Positions 62,603 through 64,000 of a stretch of 64,000 nt of DNA are shown piece by piece; the first letter of the stretch is position 1; each line of letters begins with the position of its first letter. The translations under genes were made by a program, and so were the position numbers. A model generated the notes under the pieces. It saw nothing but the letters and a program-made list of their open reading frames with translations. It searched no databases and was not told the origin of the DNA. The stretch is from the NCBI RefSeq assembly GCF_029240175.1, contig NZ_JARBTM010000011.1, positions 1-64,000 on the forward strand, given 5' to 3'. Source of the stretch: Anaerosolibacter sp. (lineage in GTDB: Bacteria > Bacillota > Clostridia > Peptostreptococcales > Thermotaleaceae).

Positions 62603-63622
62603 ATGAGTGTGACAATTAAAGATGTTGCCCAGAGAGCAGGTGTTTCAATTTCAACGGTTTCAAGAGTAATTAATAACTCTAAACCTGTTAGCAATGAAAT
62701 AAGACAACGTGTGTTACAGATTATTGAAGAAACGGGTTATACGCCAAATCCTGTAGCTAGAAGTCTTGTAATGAAGAAAAGTCAATTAATAGGTGTAATC
62801 GTACCAGACATTTCAAATTTCTTTATTGGTGAAATATTGAATGGCATTGAAGAAATCGGAAAGATGTATACCTATGATATTCTTCTCTGTAACACTTATG
62901 GTGATTTGGAACAAGAAATAAGATATTTAAAACTTTTACAAGGAAAACAAGTGGAAGGTATTGTCTTGATGACTTGGGATTTACAAGATAAACTGATTGA
63001 CTATCTTGCAGACTGCGAGATACCTGTTGTACTTATTAATCGAAATACAAGTAGGCTGAACATTCCATCAGTATCTATTGACAATTTCCAAGCATCATAT
63101 GATATGACGAACTATCTTATTGAAAATGGGCATAGGGAAATTGGATTGATTCGTAATAGGTTAGACAGCAATTCATTTTGTATGGATCAATATAATGGTT
63201 ATAAAAAAGCTCTTGAAGAAAAGGGGATATCAGTCAACGAGGATTTGGTGGAGTTTGGAAACTTTAAACTAGACAAAGCCTATGAGATTGTAAAGCGTTG
63301 GATTGATGCAGATATATTACCTACAGCTATTTTTGCAACCAGTGATACTATGGCGATTGGTGCAATAAATTGCCTGCTGGATCATGGTTTCCAAGTACCA
63401 AATGATGTTTCTGTAACAGGGTTCCATGATACGAAGATGGCTTCATTTTATAGGCCAACGCTTACCACCATCAGACAGCCTTTATATGATATGGGTGCAG
63501 TAGCCATAAGAATGATTATTAAAATAATCAATAAAATGGAAATCAATGAAAAAGTAGTTATTTTGCCCCATGAGTTAATTGAAAGAAAAAGTAGCGGCCC
63601 TGCGTATTTAATGGATAGATAA
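62603..63622 (+). CDS. LacI-family transcriptional regulator
   Basis: 339 residues from ATG 62603 (GAGGTG upstream; the GTG at 62594 is too near it). LacI helix-turn-helix (TIKDVAQRAGVSISTVSRVINNS) and hinge (PNPVARSLVMKKS), then a periplasmic-binding-like effector domain (about 60-330) with FATSDTMAIGAINCLLDHG and TTIRQPLYDMG. Effector is likely a sugar or related ligand; no sugar genes are in view, so the target is unknown. Confidence 0.94.
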   Translation: MSVTIKDVAQRAGVSISTVSRVINNSKPVSNEIRQRVLQIIEETGYTPNPVARSLVMKKSQLIGVIVPDISNFFIGEILNGIEEIGKMYTYDILLCNTYGDLEQEIRYLKLLQGKQVEGIVLMTWDLQDKLIDYLADCEIPVVLINRNTSRLNIPSVSIDNFQASYDMTNYLIENGHREIGLIRNRLDSNSFCMDQYNGYKKALEEKGISVNEDLVEFGNFKLDKAYEIVKRWIDADILPTAIFATSDTMAIGAINCLLDHGFQVPNDVSVTGFHDTKMASFYRPTLTTIRQPLYDMGAVAIRMIIKIINKMEINEKVVILPHELIERKSSGPAYLMDR

Positions 63623-63727
63623 TGATATCTAGTATATAGAAGTAAAATGGCATATATATCGTATAAATTCCTTCTACTGTACAAATAATAGTGATGTAAA
63701 GGTGTACATTAGGAGGTGCTTAATAAA

Positions 63728-63973
63728 ATGAAAAAAGTAGCAGTTGAAAGATCTTTGGGAAATGTTCGAAATTATTTACAAGAGCAAGGGTTTACAGTTA
63801 CAGATTTAGAACCAAATAATAAAAACTTTCAGAACTGTGATGCGATCGTTGTTTCAGGTCAAGATAGTAACTTCCTTGGCATGGAAGATGCTATGACAAA
63901 AGCTCCCGTTATCAATGCTGAGGGAATGACAGTTGAGGATATATATAAACAATTAAAGAGCAGACTGAGCTAA
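63728..63973 (+). CDS. UPF0180 family protein (YkuS-like)
   Basis: 81 residues. Starts KKVAVERSLGNVRNYLQEQGFTV and ends APVINAEGMTVEDIYKQLKSRL, matching the UPF0180 family of small Firmicute proteins with no known role. ATG 63728 is preferred: AGGAGGTG lies upstream and a GTG at 63716 overlaps it. Related to both halves of the protein at 25863. Confidence 0.9.
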   Translation: MKKVAVERSLGNVRNYLQEQGFTVTDLEPNNKNFQNCDAIVVSGQDSNFLGMEDAMTKAPVINAEGMTVEDIYKQLKSRLS

Positions 63974-63999
63974 AAAAACCTCCTTTGGAGGTTTTTTTA
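63972..63999 (+). terminator. Intrinsic terminator after UPF0180 gene
   Basis: AACCTCC and GGAGGTT around TTT, preceded by As and followed by seven Ts. Confidence 0.9.
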
Positions 64000-64000
64000 T

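Noticed and set aside
1-64000. Mobile elements, CRISPR arrays, tRNA and rRNA genes
   Set aside because: No transposase, integrase catalytic domain, regularly spaced repeats, tRNA cloverleaf or rRNA segments seen on either strand.

Overview
The window is an AT-rich segment of a Gram-positive, spore-forming, anaerobic member of the Clostridia. A relative of Alkaliphilus, Natronincola or Anaerovirgula would fit, but that placement is inference. The evidence is a sortase with an LPXTG protein, a SpoVB-type flippase, a tungsten-type aldehyde ferredoxin oxidoreductase, a sigma-54 activator with its promoter, AGGAGG-type ribosome binding sites, a Firmicute-like 6S RNA, and a short gene that makes sense only if an in-frame UGA is read as selenocysteine. 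I see no prophage, insertion sequence, CRISPR array, tRNA or rRNA; this is ordinary chromosome with many regulatory genes.

Layout. 1-1.2 kb: C-terminus of an LPNTG surface protein and its sortase. 1.4-4.7 kb: a secreted fragment-like protein, msrB, and an amino-acid permease behind a glycine riboswitch. 4.8-7.6 kb: two cell-wall-type hydrolases without signal peptides and a DUF3810 metallopeptidase. 7.9-12.8 kb: glycan locus with two paralogous CgeB-like double-domain glycosyltransferases and a nucleotide-sugar dehydrogenase. 13-24 kb: M16 peptidase, YebC-family protein, several small proteins, a hydroxyacid dehydrogenase, MgtC-like protein, SDR-type threonine dehydrogenase, nucleoid-associated protein, an FtsH paralogue and 6S RNA. 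24-29.4 kb: SpoVB, a duplicated UPF0180-like protein, a chemoreceptor, a 2H phosphoesterase-like protein and a zinc-ribbon protein.

29.5-37.1 kb holds a compact histidine operon, hisZ-G-D-C-B-H-A-F-IE, lacking only histidinol-phosphatase. It is followed by a 63-residue DUF1858-type protein with a CxxU motif and a SECIS-like hairpin. 37.5-41.6 kb is a LytS/LytTR two-component pair next to a CstA-type transporter, the arrangement of pyruvate-sensing Bts systems. 41.7-50.1 kb is a sensor kinase and NtrC-type activator upstream of a near-consensus sigma-54 promoter, a MatC-like carboxylate carrier, an acetate transporter (SatP/YaaH family), and an aldehyde ferredoxin oxidoreductase with its polyferredoxin. 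A repeated palindrome GGTAA-N5-TTACC lies between the activator gene and the promoter and is a good candidate enhancer. Together these suggest carboxylate/aldehyde metabolism controlled by external organic acids.

50.2-64 kb contains a UvrC-like nuclease lacking the UvrC C-terminus, a MocR regulator beside an alanine-dehydrogenase-like enzyme that has lost catalytic His96, a bactofilin/M23 peptidase pair, a MarR regulator followed by an 1804-residue pseudokinase-STAND ATPase-TPR-GAF-GGDEF-GAF protein, a LacI regulator, and a UPF0180 protein. The strongest new leads are the candidate selenoprotein (37208-37399), the sigma-54/enhancer arrangement (45237-45492), the giant cyclic-di-GMP synthase and the altered Ald-like enzyme.
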